Source: Gammaproteobacteria bacterium (GTDB lineage Bacteria > Pseudomonadota > Gammaproteobacteria > JAAEPA01). Taken from it: DNA of 43,957 bases. Position numbers and translations under genes: made by a program. The stretch lies in assembly GCA_024222475.1 (NCBI GenBank), contig JAAEPA010000958.1:1-43957 (forward strand). Direction: 5' to 3'. The first letter of the stretch is position 1. Each line of letters starts with the position of its first letter. Positions 43,504 through 43,957 of this stretch are shown here, piece after piece. The notes beneath the pieces are model-generated. The model searched no databases and was not told the DNA's origin. It saw only the letters and a program-made list of their open reading frames with translations.

Positions 43504-43957
43504 TAAATCTCACATTCCGCACCCTAGTCCGCTGCATTTAGGTAATTTATCGACATATCGTAAAACAGGGTACATGTCTGGTTAGATTCACCCAATATAG
43601 TCAGGCAAGGTTGGAGCACTTGAGATGGTCTCCAGTGCGGTCAGGCTCACTTCTATTTCCATCTGATGCGGAAAGAACTAGCTAAACATTTGGATCAAAC
43701 CCTGTTACTAAGCGTAGCGCGCATCATTTCTAACTGATTGATCTTAAAGGTGTTGATCTCGGGGTATCGGCTGTGCTCAAATGAGGTTTGTAGATACTAT
43801 AAAAGGGACCGATCAAAATATGAGTTTTATCTTTACAAATGGAAATGAGTCGAAAGGGCTTGACATGAAGGGGGGTTCGGAGTTTGGTTTGGCATAGGGA
43901 GTGGGGCGCTTGTGAACGCAGCAATGGATAAGTTATTGGCATACTTGAAGTAATTGC
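43504..43957. other. Right-end intergenic region without supported genes
   Basis: These 454 bp after the GGDEF-EAL stop contain only short frames on both strands. A minus-strand stretch at about 43600-43675 could encode a 24-residue piece (MEIEVSLTALETISSAP and on), but I cannot relate it to a known family. No clear terminator, repeat or RNA gene was seen. Confidence 0.35.

Noticed and set aside
43730..43942. Minus-strand frame of 70 codons at the right end
   Set aside because: Composition is low in conserved features, there is no ribosome site and no family is recognised.

Overview
The window looks like chromosome of a gammaproteobacterium of moderate GC content. I infer this from conserved gene neighbourhoods: ygfB-pepP-ubiH-ubiI next to a ZapB-like gene, zapA and a 6S RNA; ilvA opposite rpiA; queG opposite nnrD-tsaE; and pcnB-panB-panC-panD. 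Three large c-di-GMP proteins and many two-component domains suggest a free-living, environmentally responsive organism. I cannot name a genus from the sequence alone.

Layout. 1-3.8 kb: a universal-stress-protein remnant, a FabF-type ketoacyl synthase divergent from a TetR regulator, and a DDE insertion element bounded by 13-bp inverted repeats whose transposase frame is cut by one in-frame TAA. 3.8-9.8 kb (minus strand): a signalling operon of FIST sensor protein, hybrid histidine kinase and REC-PAS-GGDEF-EAL-REC response regulator. 10-11.9 kb: a transposase scrap, a sulfotransferase and a collagen-like protein. 11.9-17.9 kb (minus strand): an M23-fold protein, dihydroorotase, a small CPBP intramembrane protease overlapping a 921-residue Asp-box beta-propeller protein that ends in a Gly5-Cys/TM/basic tail, and a small lipoprotein. 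17.9-23.2 kb: ubiquinone hydroxylases ubiI and ubiH, pepP and ygfB (minus strand), then the ZapB-like gene, zapA and the 6S RNA (plus strand). 23.2-30.5 kb: ilvA, rpiA, a 164-bp MITE-like palindrome, an AmiC-type amidase, tsaE, nnrD and queG. 30.5-34.6 kb: panD, panC, panB and pcnB (no folK) and tRNA-Glu(CTC). 34.6-43.5 kb: a soluble PAS-GGDEF-EAL protein, a DUF4136 lipoprotein, an NTP transferase followed by a truncated, frameshifted phosphonopyruvate decarboxylase, then a periplasmic binding protein translationally coupled to a membrane sensor-GGDEF-EAL protein with a degenerate EAL domain.

How genes work together. The most distinctive system is the protease and propeller pair at 14.3-17.5 kb. 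It resembles the dedicated one-protease/one-substrate C-terminal sorting systems of the JDVT-CTERM/MrtJ type and probably processes a single surface protein. The two c-di-GMP modules each pair an input protein (FIST protein, periplasmic binding protein) with a GGDEF/EAL output. The 38.4-39.7 kb segment looks like a decaying aminoethylphosphonate locus. The rest is ordinary core metabolism: ubiquinone, pantothenate, branched-chain amino acid, pyrimidine, tRNA modification and cell-wall functions.
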